Assembly: GCF_000150275.1 (NCBI RefSeq)
Contig: NW_002060946.1
Coordinates: 3,385,035-3,449,034 of the forward strand
From: Trichoplax adhaerens
Lineage: Eukaryota; Placozoa; Uniplacotomia; Trichoplacea; Trichoplacidae
Length of the DNA stretch: 64,000 nucleotides
Direction: 5' to 3'
Positions 1 through 13,200 of the stretch are shown piece after piece. Within the stretch, counting starts at the first letter, position 1. Each line of letters begins with the position of its first letter. A model generated the notes under the pieces. It was not told the origin of the DNA. It was given only the letters and a program-made list of their open reading frames with translations, and ran no database searches. Made by a program: the position numbers and the translations under genes.

Positions 1-3000
1 GGCGTTCATTTTTAGATCTAAATTTGTATAGTTTCGTGCTCTCCTTTTGAAATACCTTTCAGCATGCATATAGCAGTCGATTAAATGACCATCAAAACAC
101 TAATCTGACCTTTGAGCTCCTTTTAAATCAGGTATCCAACTAATTTCCCTACCCTTATCCAATAATGAATTAGTTTGCAATTTTACAAGTAATATTAATC
201 TACATATGTATACGCGTATACAGCATTATTATGAGTCATGGTACGAGTACTGTGACAAGCATACAGGCTGATCTAGAACCTTGATGACAGGCTATCTACT
301 CAGTATAACAATTAATAGAATGTAGTTATACTGCTTGGCGAATCAACAACGTGACAGATATCGATTTAAAATCGAAGCTGCCCTTCTATTTACGCAATGG
401 CTGTTTGCCTTGTAAAAAATTAAATTAAATTAGCCAAACTTGACGATTAAGGTTTCTTAGAATTTTTGATATATTTCAAATATTGACTCTATACCAATAA
501 AACTTCTTCGCTTTTGTATTTCATTGGTTGACAATCCAAATGTAATTAAATTACCTTTTTGGCGTTTAAAAGCTACATAATTGGCGAATCTTAGGCGATT
601 AATTAATTTGTTCTCATATCATTCTGTAAGTTAGTACCATAAAAATGAAAATGAAATAAAATCGAATTATCGACAACATTTTTTCTTGGCGAATTTACAA
701 TTAAAAGCATCAACTAGTCTGTTCTCACCAAATTCTTGATTAATTTCTTGTCCTATTAATAGGTATAATCAGCTTATTCATAAAATCGATTACAATATGA
801 CATTTTGCCCAAAGAAAATCTTCAATTAGACGAATACTATATTCATCGCTGAAAGTTGCAAAGTGTGTAAGTAGCGAATTGGCGTATAGATGAACGACGG
901 TAGGTATTTACTTTGAAAAAATTATCTAGCTAAAATCGCATCCATTGTAGGTCTAAGGAAATGATTCGAAAGAAAATCTTTTAATTTTCTCTTCAATAGC
1001 CCAAATTTGCGTACGATGAATAATCACAGTCATAATTATCGACTTAAATGATCTTTACAACTAGGTAGCCTATTACCATCACTCAATTCTCAATTTCCAA
1101 CCAGGACGCCCACATCTGAAAGGTATACGCTTTAATTATTTAGGCAGGCCATATTCCTATTTTAATTAGTGTAGATCACAAGACGATTGTTAGTATTTAT
1201 ACTCTCAAGTTACAATAAGCCATATCTAAATGGATTGGCTAGACCGATTATTCAAAATATGGATCAAAACAGCAATTGAATTGGGCACGTATTTTTAATT
1301 TCAAAGTGCGATGCTATCAATACTAAGCTATTTGCAAGATTGATTGATTTTATTACTCTAGCTGTTCCTAGGAAACAGGTATATCATATGTCAATAGGGA
1401 ATCCATTGGCCAGCTATTTTTGTACCGAATTCAAATCAGGAATTAATTTATGTCTTTACAGAAATACTTCAATAATTTTTTCCCATAAGGTTGACTGCTC
1501 TCATAGCTGATAATAATCAGCTATTCAGAACCCAAATCGCTAGAGAATATGCAAATATCCATTTTATAACGAAAGTATATTGGATCTGGGTAAGTTACCA
1601 TAATAACGACCAAACCTCTTCGCTACTTTTTTGTAATTAGTGCCATTATTGACTTCTATTTCGTCACTTGCCAAACTAAAATAATACATATAATCTTCGA
1701 TTTCTTTGCATTTATAATACAATATCCATCTAAAATAATGTTAATCAGACTTTACGGTCCATTTTTGAAATATTTAAGGAGCATTCCCATTAGTGAAAAT
1801 AGCATATTATTTTTACTCTTTACGATTTTTTCAAGAGTACTATTTTAGCGCAAATCAGATTGCAGCCTTTCAATTGCTAATGTCACACTATATCACTGTA
1901 TTCTATAGCACATAACTACTATAATTAGCTGAAATCATCACGTATAACCATCTCTGCCCCTTCTCAAGCAAAGATACAATGCACTAACGGTTCTACTCAC
2001 GTAATATCACCTTTACTCAAAAGAGATAATCCACTCTATACAATCCCTTTCCGTGATTTAAAATTTTTTTTCTTCTTTCTTGTGCTACGGGGTATTCTAA
2101 CAAGTTCCTAGATAATATGGCGTCATATACACTATACACATGCAATGCATATTTATCGATACACAGTGAATATTTCTTTCTCTGTTGACAATATATTTAC
2201 AATATACCCAACATAACCCAAATTTTCTCCATTGTTTATGACGCAGGGTTTCAGTAATTTATCGGCGTAAAATCGAATATTATGCCATATATTAACGACT
2301 AACAATGCCGTTTATTTTAGCGATATTATATGTCCAATACATGCTGATAGAACTCCCATAGTAAAGACGTATATTCCCACATCATCCATAACAACTATAA
2401 AAATAATATATCGGATTCATTCCTATCGATAAAATGAGCTACGCTTTAACTACTGAATTAAAAATAACTTACTAATTGCTATTCAATAGTTAAGTGACAT
2501 TACCAACGCTACAATAAGTCATTGATGTAATTTCGACTAGTTAAACTTAAATATTTGAAAATATAATCCACGAAATATTTTGCAAGATTAAATATAATGC
2601 TGTTCCATAGTTTGCAATAGTTAAATAGAAATTAAGCGATAAAGAGTTTTATCATTGATTGCATTCCTTACAATTAGCGTCTGTTTATTTGTAATTCCAT
2701 ACTTGCAGTTACATCACAGCTAACTACAATAAATTTTGCTTTTCATACGTATATATGCATATACAGTATATAGGTCAAAATTTAATTGCAATCTAAAAAT
2801 ATGCATGCAACTACGAAAATTAATTTATAAATTTGAGATTATATTGCAATTATAGCTCACTTTCAGATGTAGGCTTATTTGTACATACGTACACAGAGCT
2901 GTATATCTACTATTTCATCTCTATAATACAACATATGCCTTGTACTCTATGCATGTTTATACTTAATGTCTTTTAGAAAATCTATTTTATGTTTATGTAA

Positions 3001-6000
3001 ATTAATATTTACGCATATAAAGACTCTTTCGGTATCAATACTTAGTATATTCAATTCACTTGTACATTCAAAATCCAACGGAAGCTATTCTACTAATAAA
3101 AATCTGTATATTAATAAGTATATATAGTAAAATGCTATGCCATTAACCCTCGTAAAGCGATCATTTACGCTCATAAAAAATTCAAGTTTAAATTAAACCA
3201 TCAGTCTAGCCTAAAATATTATTTCCTTTCTTATTTTCTATTATTACGAAATACGTAAATACTAGTATGACTGATTTTACTAGATGTATCATTGACTTCA
3301 AGATTGAGTATTTGAAATTTATTTTACTACACTCACAATTTGATGTCATTCCACTTAAATTCCCTTTTTCTGGACAATTCACAATGGAAAATAATAAATT
3401 TTATTGACCAGAAAGGTCAGTTATGTAAAGTTATAACAGCCTTTAAATATCACTATAAACCTAGTTATTGATCAATGATACCTATTATTGTTCGACAGAA
3501 TAAAAGCATAAGCTGATCCAGTATCATATTCATTAATCAAAATTATAGAAATAAACAATTATAAGAAGCAAGACAGGCACAGCCATATGTCAAATCAAGA
3601 TTAAAAATCGAAAACAAAATATATGAAATTAGGCACTTTAATTGACTAAAGTCATTAATATCGTCATGAGAATATGATAATATTTCTATTTCTATAGCAA
3701 TTTATCTCAAAGTGGGTAATCAAATATAAAGATTAGTTCAATCTCATATTTGCTCTTGCAATTCTTTGATTTACAAGCAATGTAATGTCTGTTGCAGAGG
3801 CTATCATATTTTTCTTCTCAATCGATTTCATGATCGTTGCCATCATATCCAACAATGGTAACTTGTCTTTTATAATAATAAAAGTTTAATAATCTCCTGA
3901 TCTATTGTAATTCAAGAGTAAAATGTTGTTTTTATATATTCTTTCCACTATTCATCCGTCTAACCTTGATCGTACTATTGAACTGCAAAATTGAATAGGT
4001 AGAAGTTATATTAAACTCCTCTCTTGAAGTGATAAAAAAATAGAACCAATTCAATAAGTCAATATTTTTCTCCATTGAATAATATATTGATCAAGTTATG
4101 ATAATAGCGCTAAAAATAAAGGCATAAACCCAATATTTCTTTTTCCCATCGTTAAGACAATTCATTATAAGTCTGTATTTGATCAGCATCATTTTGAATT
4201 TAGAAACAGGTGCAACGAATAAATTAATAACAGAAATTTTTTTAATTTTGTGTTTGATCGCTAACATTCAATGGCAAGTATAGCTGAGATGTATCACCAT
4301 CATTTAACTATTGTTAACGATTAAAAATTTTTCAATTGATAACAATATCAAAAGGAAGTCGGTTGATAGAACTAAATGATCACAGACATGTTAACTACTT
4401 CATATAAGCAACCATAAACCACTTCTAGCCTGCACTAAACTTGTATAGTCTATAGGAATACAGCAGCTAATTTCAATATCTTTCACAATTTCATAAATTT
4501 TAATTACTGGTAAAAAAACGGCAGTAATTCACCTAGGTTAGTGTTTTTCATTAAATAAATTTACGACTAGATTAATTAAATCAAATATTAAGCTGACTAA
4601 GGACGCATTTCTACATCTTCAAGATTGGAACTGACAAAACAGAAGAAAAGACGGAGAATTAAACATTCCTAATCTTGCTATTTAAAGTTTCATTGCGCAT
4701 TAAAAAGGTATTTTTAACAAGAATCAATTAACTTCTACATTGCTAATATACAAAGGAAATCGCTACGAAAGAATCTTTGAACATTTTAATCGTAAATATA
4801 TCCGATTTTCCAAGTTTTCAACATCAGGTGAAGTTATATCTATAAATCCTTCAAATATATCCTAACATTGATAAAACAGTTCGTAATTTCTCGTTTCTTA
4901 TTAAGAGCAAAGCTAAGTATGTTATTTTAGTTTATTATTTCTAATATTAGACCGAAACTGTTTTTACCATTAACTACCACTCCCAACAAACTGCATCACA
5001 TATACCTTGAATATTATCATACGGTTCAGCTACAAGAAATTTAAGATTGACTACTTATTTATAGGGTAGTAAAGGTGTATTTACATCAATATCATCCTCA
5101 AATTTATTAAGATTGGAATGACAACATGTACTTAAAATCGGATAATGTCTTAACTAGCAATTTTGAACATATTATATTAAAATTGACCATGATGTACAGT
5201 ACATCCAAAAGAAATTAGATCAACTTGATATATAGCAATTCCAATCGAAATCTAATAATTGATTAGGAATTATTCTAGTATCGGCAATACGATAACAAAA
5301 GGATAAGAGTACTATAATCATGGTGGATTATATTTTCTAGATAGCTCCCGGTAGCTAAAATTGGTAATAGAGTACGTAGTTTATTGTAGTTATAATTACT
5401 GCCTATAGTAGCATAAATAATAGAAATAGATATCCTGACAAATCAAACTCGAAAGCTTAGAATCTGATTGAGGTCGTTTTATTCACTGCTTAATACTTTA
5501 AACTTGGAAAATTTTTTGCAAATGATAAAATAAAATCCTGCTATAAATACGCAACATGTTCTATCGTCTTAATTTCGTAGATCACGTTACTATAGGTATA
5601 ATAGGAAAATCAAACAATATTGAATATCAATCCTTCCAAATCCCTTGATTTCTATATTCAATGAGGATTTCCACCAAGCTGGGCTACATAGTACTAGATC
5701 TATTCAATTAAAATCTATAATTTACGAACTTTAATAGGATTAACCCACACTATTCTCATATTTAGACAACATCAAACTAATGTATTCCAATTATCTTAAG
5801 AAATAGATAGATTTTCGGAAAACGATAACATTAAATATGAAATACTACTTTTGAATATAACACGGATATTATTACTAAACGTTAAATATTCCCAACATAT
5901 GTTGGCCACGATTGAGGATAAATATTGTTTAAGATTATATAACTTAATTACAGTAGAAGACCAAGACAAAAATAATACGATATCTCAGATAGAGCTAAAA

Positions 6001-7941
6001 TGAAAACAATACCGTAGAGTAAAATTTCATTTAACGTAATTAACAACCAGTAAATTATCTGATGATTACGGTACTATGTAAGTCAAAAATTGATAGACGT
6101 TCTAATACTCTGATACATCAATACTCATGTAAAATGCCCATCTTTTCAAAATTATTATTAAAGTATTAAAGCTAAGCAGGCACGTAGCATTCGAATCAAT
6201 GCTGGTAAAGATCAACTGTCAAATGTTAGGATTAAATAAATATAATTGATCCTCTGCTAAATAATGCTATCATTGTTATTGAAAATGCAAGAAATAATAA
6301 ATTAATCAACTGTCTTCTATTTGATCAGTTTTTCTTGCAATATTCCCCATTGGCCGTTATTAATAGTTGAAGTACTAACCATTAAGTTACACGACACTGT
6401 AAGTGTTAGAATTAACCGCTATTAAACAAACTATAGCTTAAAATACCAAAAGTTAGTCTATAAATTTTCTTGCTAGAGTCTTTTCTCATCTTTTGACTGA
6501 AATCTCGAAAACTTTGAAATTTTAAATATGAAATATTCGCATACACGCCTTATTTACTTTTCATAATTGCATTGAAATAAAATCTTCAACGATGCTTGGT
6601 ATTATAGAATAAATGCAATACTAGATACGCAATTGATATTAATCAATATAAATTCTACTTAAAGTATGCTTAGTTGTACTATCGAAGCTAATAGAATACT
6701 ACAATATTGCTTTAGATTAAGACGATATTCTGTAATAATCTTAAATTTTCTATCTTAATTAGTAAGTTTATATATTATCAAATTTATTTTTAGTTCTACT
6801 ATTGTCATAATACAGTTTTCGAAACTCTATCGCTATCTTTGGTATGCTTATTCCCTTATTTTTCCAGTTTATTATCTAAATTCTATCCTTTTATATTGTA
6901 AGATTTTAAGCACTTTAATTACCACGATACACTTACTGGTTCAGTGTGTATCATAAAGATAAAGAATACAAAAGTTCATACTATCTTAAAAGCTAGGAAT
7001 AAACTTGAAAAGCTGTAATACTTAGACATTAAAATAGATATTGATATCCTTGGATGTCACGTATGATAGCAAATATATTAATTATTAACGATTGTTGCGC
7101 ATAATGAACACAAGAAGCTTAAAATATGCTATCAAATAATAAATATATAATGTATATTGGATATTTCAAGTCAATCTAATATCAGTGATGATTAATATAA
7201 CAGTACAGTGAGCTACGTTTCACCACAAGGCTTGAAGGCAATTGAAATGCAAATTATAAATAGACATTTTGTTTTCCTCACAGAATAACTTAAACCACAA
7301 TAATCATACACAATTACTCTTAGGATTCACTAAGTAATATTAATTATTAAAACTATCGTACCGTATAATATTATTATTTAACAAGCATACTCATTAATCT
7401 ACTGTTGAAAGATTCATTAGGGTCTAATTTAATGCTTACTCGAAAAATTAATATGCACTATGCATTTCTGCAAAGATTACAGCATATACTTAAATAAATT
7501 ACATAAAATTATCCTTACACAAAACTACAGTTTATGATGCCATAATATCTATGCCATACTAATTATCAGAGCGATGAATTACTGAATAGCGAACCCTACT
7601 ACATTGAGCAATGTGCAAATATTAGTGATTGGGGAAATCAGTTGCAAATTTAGCCTAAAATTTTAACTGCCAAAAATCTGGTAATAGCTATAGTTGGATA
7701 GATATAGTTCCCTAAAAATCAAACACCGATGAATTAAAGCACTGAAATTATTCGATTCCAAAAGTTACAGCATCAGTTTAACGATAATACACGTATCATC
7801 CCTTTTTAAGCAATATTAGATATTCTCGTATAGTATATACAATTTTGTTTAACAGAATTTATGATAACGATACGAAAATAAATAAAGAACTAAATAATTT
7901 TTCTAATTATGCTTTAATTCATTCCTATATTTAATAATTAC
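1..7941. other. Gene-free AT-rich flank
   Basis: About 8 kb with stops in all frames, no ORF of note and no exon that I can tie to a family. It may be intergenic or may hold 5' untranslated exons or a long first intron of the PRRT-like gene to its right, because a 3' splice site lies just before that ORF. The only local pattern I noticed is the word TTGGCGAAT at 335, 581 and 686, with a near match at 879. Confidence 0.5.
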
Positions 7942-7943
7942 AG
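7930..7943 (+). other. Candidate 3' splice site before PRRT-like ORF
   Basis: The sequence TTTAATAATTACAG looks like a good acceptor and is followed by 34 bases before the ATG at 7978. The frame of that ATG stays open back through this acceptor (codons for KYYIDLKK precede the ATG), so an upstream exon could add coding sequence. This is inference from sequence only. Confidence 0.4.
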
Positions 7944-7977
7944 TATTCTAGGAAAGTATTACATCGATCTGAAAAAA

Positions 7978-10200
7978 ATGTCAACTACCGACAGTTCGTC
8001 TGTAGTAGAAACGGCCGAACCAATCGCAACATCCGAATGGAATTCTAATATATCTACCGAAGCAACAAGTGAAGCTGAACTAACGCCAACAGCGGAAGGA
8101 AAAAGTTTGGCCACCGAACCATACACAATCCACCCTGAAACGGAATCAACACCAGAAGTAGAAACAGCAAATACATTGCATGCTGAAGTTACACCTGAAG
8201 GAGAAGCAGTATCGACTCCATATGTTGAGACAGAGGTTACGCCGGAGGCAGAACTAGGATTGACTCCACTTGCTGAAGTGGAAAGTACACCCGAAGGAGA
8301 AACAAGTGCAACCCCTTTCGCTGAAACAGAAGCTACACCAGAAGCTGAAGTCGCTATCATTTCTGTCCCAGAAGGAGAAGTGACTCCTGAATTAGAAACA
8401 GTAGTAACTCCTAATACTGAAACGGAAACTACAGCCGAAGCTGAATCCGCTACGAATTCATTTCCAGAAGGAGAAGCGACTCCTGAATCAGAAGCAGTAG
8501 GGACTCCTTATGCTGAAATAGAAACAACACCAGAAGCTGAATCCGCTATAACTTCTTTCCCAGAAGGCGAAGTAACTCCAAAATCAGAGATAGGGGTAAC
8601 TCCTTATGCTGAACTGGAGAGTACGCCGGAAGCTGAAACTGCTATAACACCATTTCCTGAAGTAGAAACGACACCAGAATCAGAAATAGGCATAACCCCT
8701 TATCCTGAAATGGAAACTACACCAGAAGCAGAAACTGAAATAACTCCATTTCCAGAAATAGAAACAACCCCAGAATCAGAATTAGGAATAACTCCTTATC
8801 CTGAAATGGAAACCACTCCGGAAGCTGAATCTGCCATGACTGCATTCCCCGAAGTAGAAACAACACCAGAATCAGAGCTAAGTGCGACTCCTTACCCTGA
8901 AATGGAAATGACACCTGAAAGTGAATCCATGTCGACACCATATCCTGAGTTTGAAAATCACCCTAATGCAGAAACGGCTGTTACCCCTTATGCTGAGTTT
9001 GAATTTACGCCCGAAGCAGAACTATCTACTACCCCAGAAGAGGAATCACCTTTATTACCAGAATCAGAAGTAACATCAGCACCTGAGGTTGAACTTTCAT
9101 CCATTGGTGAAACAAGTCCAGAAACTGAAGTAGAAGTTACTGTATCGGGTGAACCAGAGACAGCTGTATCTCTTGCTGAACCAACACCTGCATGGACGGA
9201 AGCAATTCCGCAATGGGGTGCAGCCTGGCCAATCCATATTTATTTTTTTGGTGCTATTTTTATTCTAATAGCACTATTCGCTTTATATAGCTTAGTTAAG
9301 CCACGAAAGAGAAAATTCAAAGTTATTGGAATGCTATTCAATCGATTGGTATTGTTTTTCTTATTTGTTTTTGCCACAACACGCGCAATATGTCTACTAG
9401 TAGATCCATATCACTCCAAGGGTATTATGCCGCCACTATTATACAATATTATTTGGGCATTAGGTAGTCCTTGCTTAATCTCATCATTGGGCGTTTATAT
9501 GATTTTACTTTTAGATGCAAATTATGCCGTGAAAACTTTGCGTTTAGCAAAACTGAACAATTTTTTAATTGTATGTACGATTTATTTTCTGTTGGTATTT
9601 GCCGCTGAATTTATGGCCTATTTCACATCGGCTAATTCTATGGCTTCGAGGATTGTAACATTTATATGTCAAGCGTTTTACTTCTTATGGGGAGCATTCT
9701 GCAACATCGGTTTTATTATTGCTGCAGTTATGCTGCATCAGCGTGCCATTTTAACAGCCATTGCATTGGCTGAATCAAGAAGATTTATTGCCAAGAATTT
9801 CGCTAAATCCAATAAAATGTCCAAACTATTTACTTTATCTGTCTCTTGTTCCATAATTGGACTAGCATTATCAGCAATTCATTTCTATGCTATGGTAACT
9901 TTGTTTAACATGTTTGTTCCTCATCTAAGGGTTTATCCATGGCCTTGGTGGGCATTTCAAACATCTTATCGTATGATTGAAGTTATTGCAGCATTTATAT
10001 TATGCAAAGTTGCTACCGTGGCATCAGCAGTGAAGCGCTATAGTCATATTCATCGAGAAGGCTTCATAGCATCAATCTGCATTAAATTAATGACTTGTTG
10101 CGGCAGTTCAAATCGAACAGATTCAGAAATAAGTGCAGTAACTGATATGGATAATCCTTCGTTTACGAAAGGCCAATTAACACTCCTTCACTTAGATTAG
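7978..10200 (+). CDS. PRRT3/4-like seven-helix membrane protein with TPE repeats
   Basis: An uninterrupted 740-codon ORF. Residues 1-70 are Ser/Thr/Glu-rich, residues 72-343 are 17 tandem copies of a 16-residue TPE unit, and residues to about 410 stay acidic. The C-terminal part begins near EAIPQWGAAWPIHIYFFG and holds seven hydrophobic segments, roughly at residues 419-440, 455-478, 490-515, 531-552, 566-590, 624-647 and 680-700, then a short polar tail. The layout of a long Pro-rich extracellular part ahead of a helix bundle, plus the stretches WGAAWPIHIY and GSPCLISSLGVYMILLL, match the proline-rich transmembrane protein 3/4 family as I remember it; the molecular function of that family is unknown to me. 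No signal peptide follows the ATG, so either the first helix inserts the protein or an upstream exon is missing. The Thr-rich ectodomain would be a good O-glycosylation target (inference). The ORF itself is certain, the family fairly so. Confidence 0.85.
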   Translation: MSTTDSSSVVETAEPIATSEWNSNISTEATSEAELTPTAEGKSLATEPYTIHPETESTPEVETANTLHAEVTPEGEAVSTPYVETEVTPEAELGLTPLAEVESTPEGETSATPFAETEATPEAEVAIISVPEGEVTPELETVVTPNTETETTAEAESATNSFPEGEATPESEAVGTPYAEIETTPEAESAITSFPEGEVTPKSEIGVTPYAELESTPEAETAITPFPEVETTPESEIGITPYPEMETTPEAETEITPFPEIETTPESELGITPYPEMETTPEAESAMTAFPEVETTPESELSATPYPEMEMTPESESMSTPYPEFENHPNAETAVTPYAEFEFTPEAELSTTPEEESPLLPESEVTSAPEVELSSIGETSPETEVEVTVSGEPETAVSLAEPTPAWTEAIPQWGAAWPIHIYFFGAIFILIALFALYSLVKPRKRKFKVIGMLFNRLVLFFLFVFATTRAICLLVDPYHSKGIMPPLLYNIIWALGSPCLISSLGVYMILLLDANYAVKTLRLAKLNNFLIVCTIYFLLVFAAEFMAYFTSANSMASRIVTFICQAFYFLWGAFCNIGFIIAAVMLHQRAILTAIALAESRRFIAKNFAKSNKMSKLFTLSVSCSIIGLALSAIHFYAMVTLFNMFVPHLRVYPWPWWAFQTSYRMIEVIAAFILCKVATVASAVKRYSHIHREGFIASICIKLMTCCGSSNRTDSEISAVTDMDNPSFTKGQLTLLHLD
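8191..9006 (+). repeat. Coding tandem repeat, 48-bp unit, 17 copies
   Basis: Seventeen in-frame copies of a 48-base unit encode variants of TPEAETAITPFPEVET. Copies 10-15 alternate between an EAE...TPFPE or TAFPE form and an ESE...TPYPE form, so there is a second-order period of 96 bases there. Earlier copies (GEA, GET, LET types) and copies 16-17 are more diverged. Because the units lack stops, the opposite strand is also open here by chance. Confidence 0.95.
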
Positions 10201-13200
10201 TTGACGAATAAACAAGGCATCGACATAAAGATATCGGTTGTAACTGTTAGAGACCTTAGAGTTTTATCATCGATCAAGATGTTGTTTCTGTAAATTATTC
10301 TTCTAATTAACCTAAACTAAAATTCACTTTCGTATTATTAATTGATCTATTCCATACGGCGTAATAATGGAACAAGCTGAATCTTCAAATCAACTTTAAA
10401 GCTTATCTTGTGGCATTCTAACGTCAACTATTTCATTTATATGATACGCTAGTATCTTAGCCGTGTAGACACGCTTTTATATCTAATCAAGTAGAATGTC
10501 TAGGAACTACTTGCAAAATTTCTTGTATTAATGGCTGCTATGCTTGTATACTGTAAAACTTTTTAGTTACTTTTCACAATTTTATTGTTATTATAAAGAC
10601 TACGGTTATATTTATAGATTCTCGTTGCTTCCAATAATGATAATAATGTCTTCTTTTAACCCTAGATTGTTTTGGTTTAAAGGATCACATACGATATTAT
10701 TGACAAGCATATAACTTGACAAATAGCACCAGTGCATTATTTCACCTAGCATATTAGTAGCTCGCTATATCTTATCATATAATTGCTTATAGAAATAATT
10801 CTGCGTGTGAGTACATTCTGTTATGCTTAAGCTGAGTATCTTTCAATTATTTATTTTATGATTGTTTACAATTTAGCTATTAAGCTGATATTTTTCGATC
10901 AATTTAAATAGCTCATTAATATATGATTCTAGAAATACAGTAGCAATATTCTCCTACAAATGTTAAACTAAGAATCTATAGCAAAGTTTATTTGATCATA
11001 AAATGTAGTTCAATTCTTAAAGCATCATCTTTATTAACGGCAATGTATAACCCGTTTTACCGTTATTTTAAATTTGTGCAATTTTTAGATAATATTAGTG
11101 GTACACTAATACTTGGTCCGTCTAATTATAATCTGTAAGCTTATACAATTGTTATAATATTTTAAAACTTTAAGTTTTAAATCCACTTCCAAATCTTGTC
11201 AGTGTGTATATCTTATTAACTAATGTCGCCCTGAATTACTAGGCTATAGCTGCTTGGTTCTATTTTTTCAATTATCTTCGTAACAATTCATCCATCATAA
11301 TGCCTTTCAAAGTCTATCTTGCAGGAATGATAAATTAATCTTGTTTTTGTACTCGAATATTGTTACTGTTGTTATCTTCTATAAATTAGATTTAGCTAGA
11401 ATTAAGCTATTTCAATTCAATACCAAGCTAGTTTGTTTAGTTTATGACTATGCTTCCTGCATTATAAAAACTTATTCGAATAATGGTAATTTTAAATGTT
11501 GAAAATGATCATAAATAATTTTTAGTATATGACTAAAAAGTATGAGAATATGAACTACAGCGGTATTCGATCAAGTAAGGAATACCAATCTGTTAATTAG
11601 ACGAAATATAAAATCTAAGAATTAATTGAAAACTATGGATTACCTTCAAAATTGGGATCATTTCTTTGCAACTGTTATTTTTCTTATCTTTGGCTTATTA
11701 CTGCATTAAGATTTGATTCATTCTTTAGAAAACGGTCATATATAAACTAAGTACCATGCCTTAATTTAAAATCTTAAATTTGCGTTACGTTCTGACATTG
11801 TTGTTTGTTCTGCTTATGTTTGATTATGGTTTTTCTCGCTTATGGGTTTGATCTTTGCTCTTTACAATAAACTGCTTAAAAATCGAATTCTACAACATAT
11901 TTGCTAGCCATTATTTTTAAATAATATGGTAATTACTTGTAAATCTTCTGCTTACGTCATTATACTTTAATTCATTAATGTTCGCATATTAAATTATTGT
12001 TTTATTTCTTTCAATTTGATCAAATTTCATCATTAATTCTATAATTAACGTCACGAAAACAAAAATGATAGCAGTATTAGACTACTTATAAACTAAATAA
12101 ACATTTATAAGTAATAAATGGGTGTTACTTATCAATCATCCACCTATGACGGAGTTAACTAGGAATAGACAAATCTATTGACATCATATTCCTAAATTAA
12201 TGATAACATTGTAGACTGTGTATTTATAAAACCTGTACTTATAATTATTAAGTTAATAATATCGATCATCTACAACCTATTTAGATGGAAAGCAGGCCAA
12301 ATTGCTAGCATCCTTGATACAAAATATTTACAGTATTGTAAAGCCACATACTATATAGGTTTTATAAACATTTATGACTTTCAAATTCCTAATCCTAACC
12401 ATCCATGACTCAATTAGTTAAATAGTACAGTAAAACTGTAAATCTGAAAATAATAGCACAAGAGACTATACAACCAGAATATAAAAGCAAAAATTTGTAA
12501 TTTTAAATCAATAATAGTTCCGATCTTATACAACATCATTTATTAAAATACCGACTAATCTAATAGATTGGATTCTCATTTCATTTTAATCGCGTTTATA
12601 TTATCGAAATGTATGAATAATTTAGCTGAAATTATCGTAGCAGAGACTAAAAGTTATTTATTATGTTCAACATTGTTGTCAACTATATGACGAAAGATTT
12701 GGAATATAGAGTGAATAATCTGCAATGAACGGTCGTAATAATTACATTTTCAGAGTATTTTGTTCTAAAGATTGTCAACTACAACGATTTGCAATTATCA
12801 GCGAATAAGCATCCATATCAATGTAAATATACTTTTGCCAACTCATTTACTATAACTCTGAAATTGCTTATATTGCCGATTTGTGTTCAAGTTATGTATG
12901 ACATATAGCAAAAAAAAGTACATTCAATTAAGATCCAAGTAATAACTATAAATTTATTATTTATAACAATAGCTGCAAAATTCGTTAAACCATAGTTACC
13001 AATGAATCGACGTATATAATTGTCTTCTACAATGTCAAGGAAACCACTACATAATATTTGTTTTATTAATACTAAATAATTTTAAAATTGATTTGAAGCT
13101 TTATTATAAGGGTGCAACTAAGTATGGGGGCTAGAGCCAGGAATTAGAACAATGCATTACTGCTTTTTTAATTATTTACAATAACATTGAAAATTATTCA

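Noticed and set aside
7959-8941. Long open frames on - opposite the PRRT-like repeats (133 and 74 codons)
   Set aside because: They arise because the GAA/CCA/ACT-rich repeat has no stop on either strand; the translations are the repeat read backwards and match no family.
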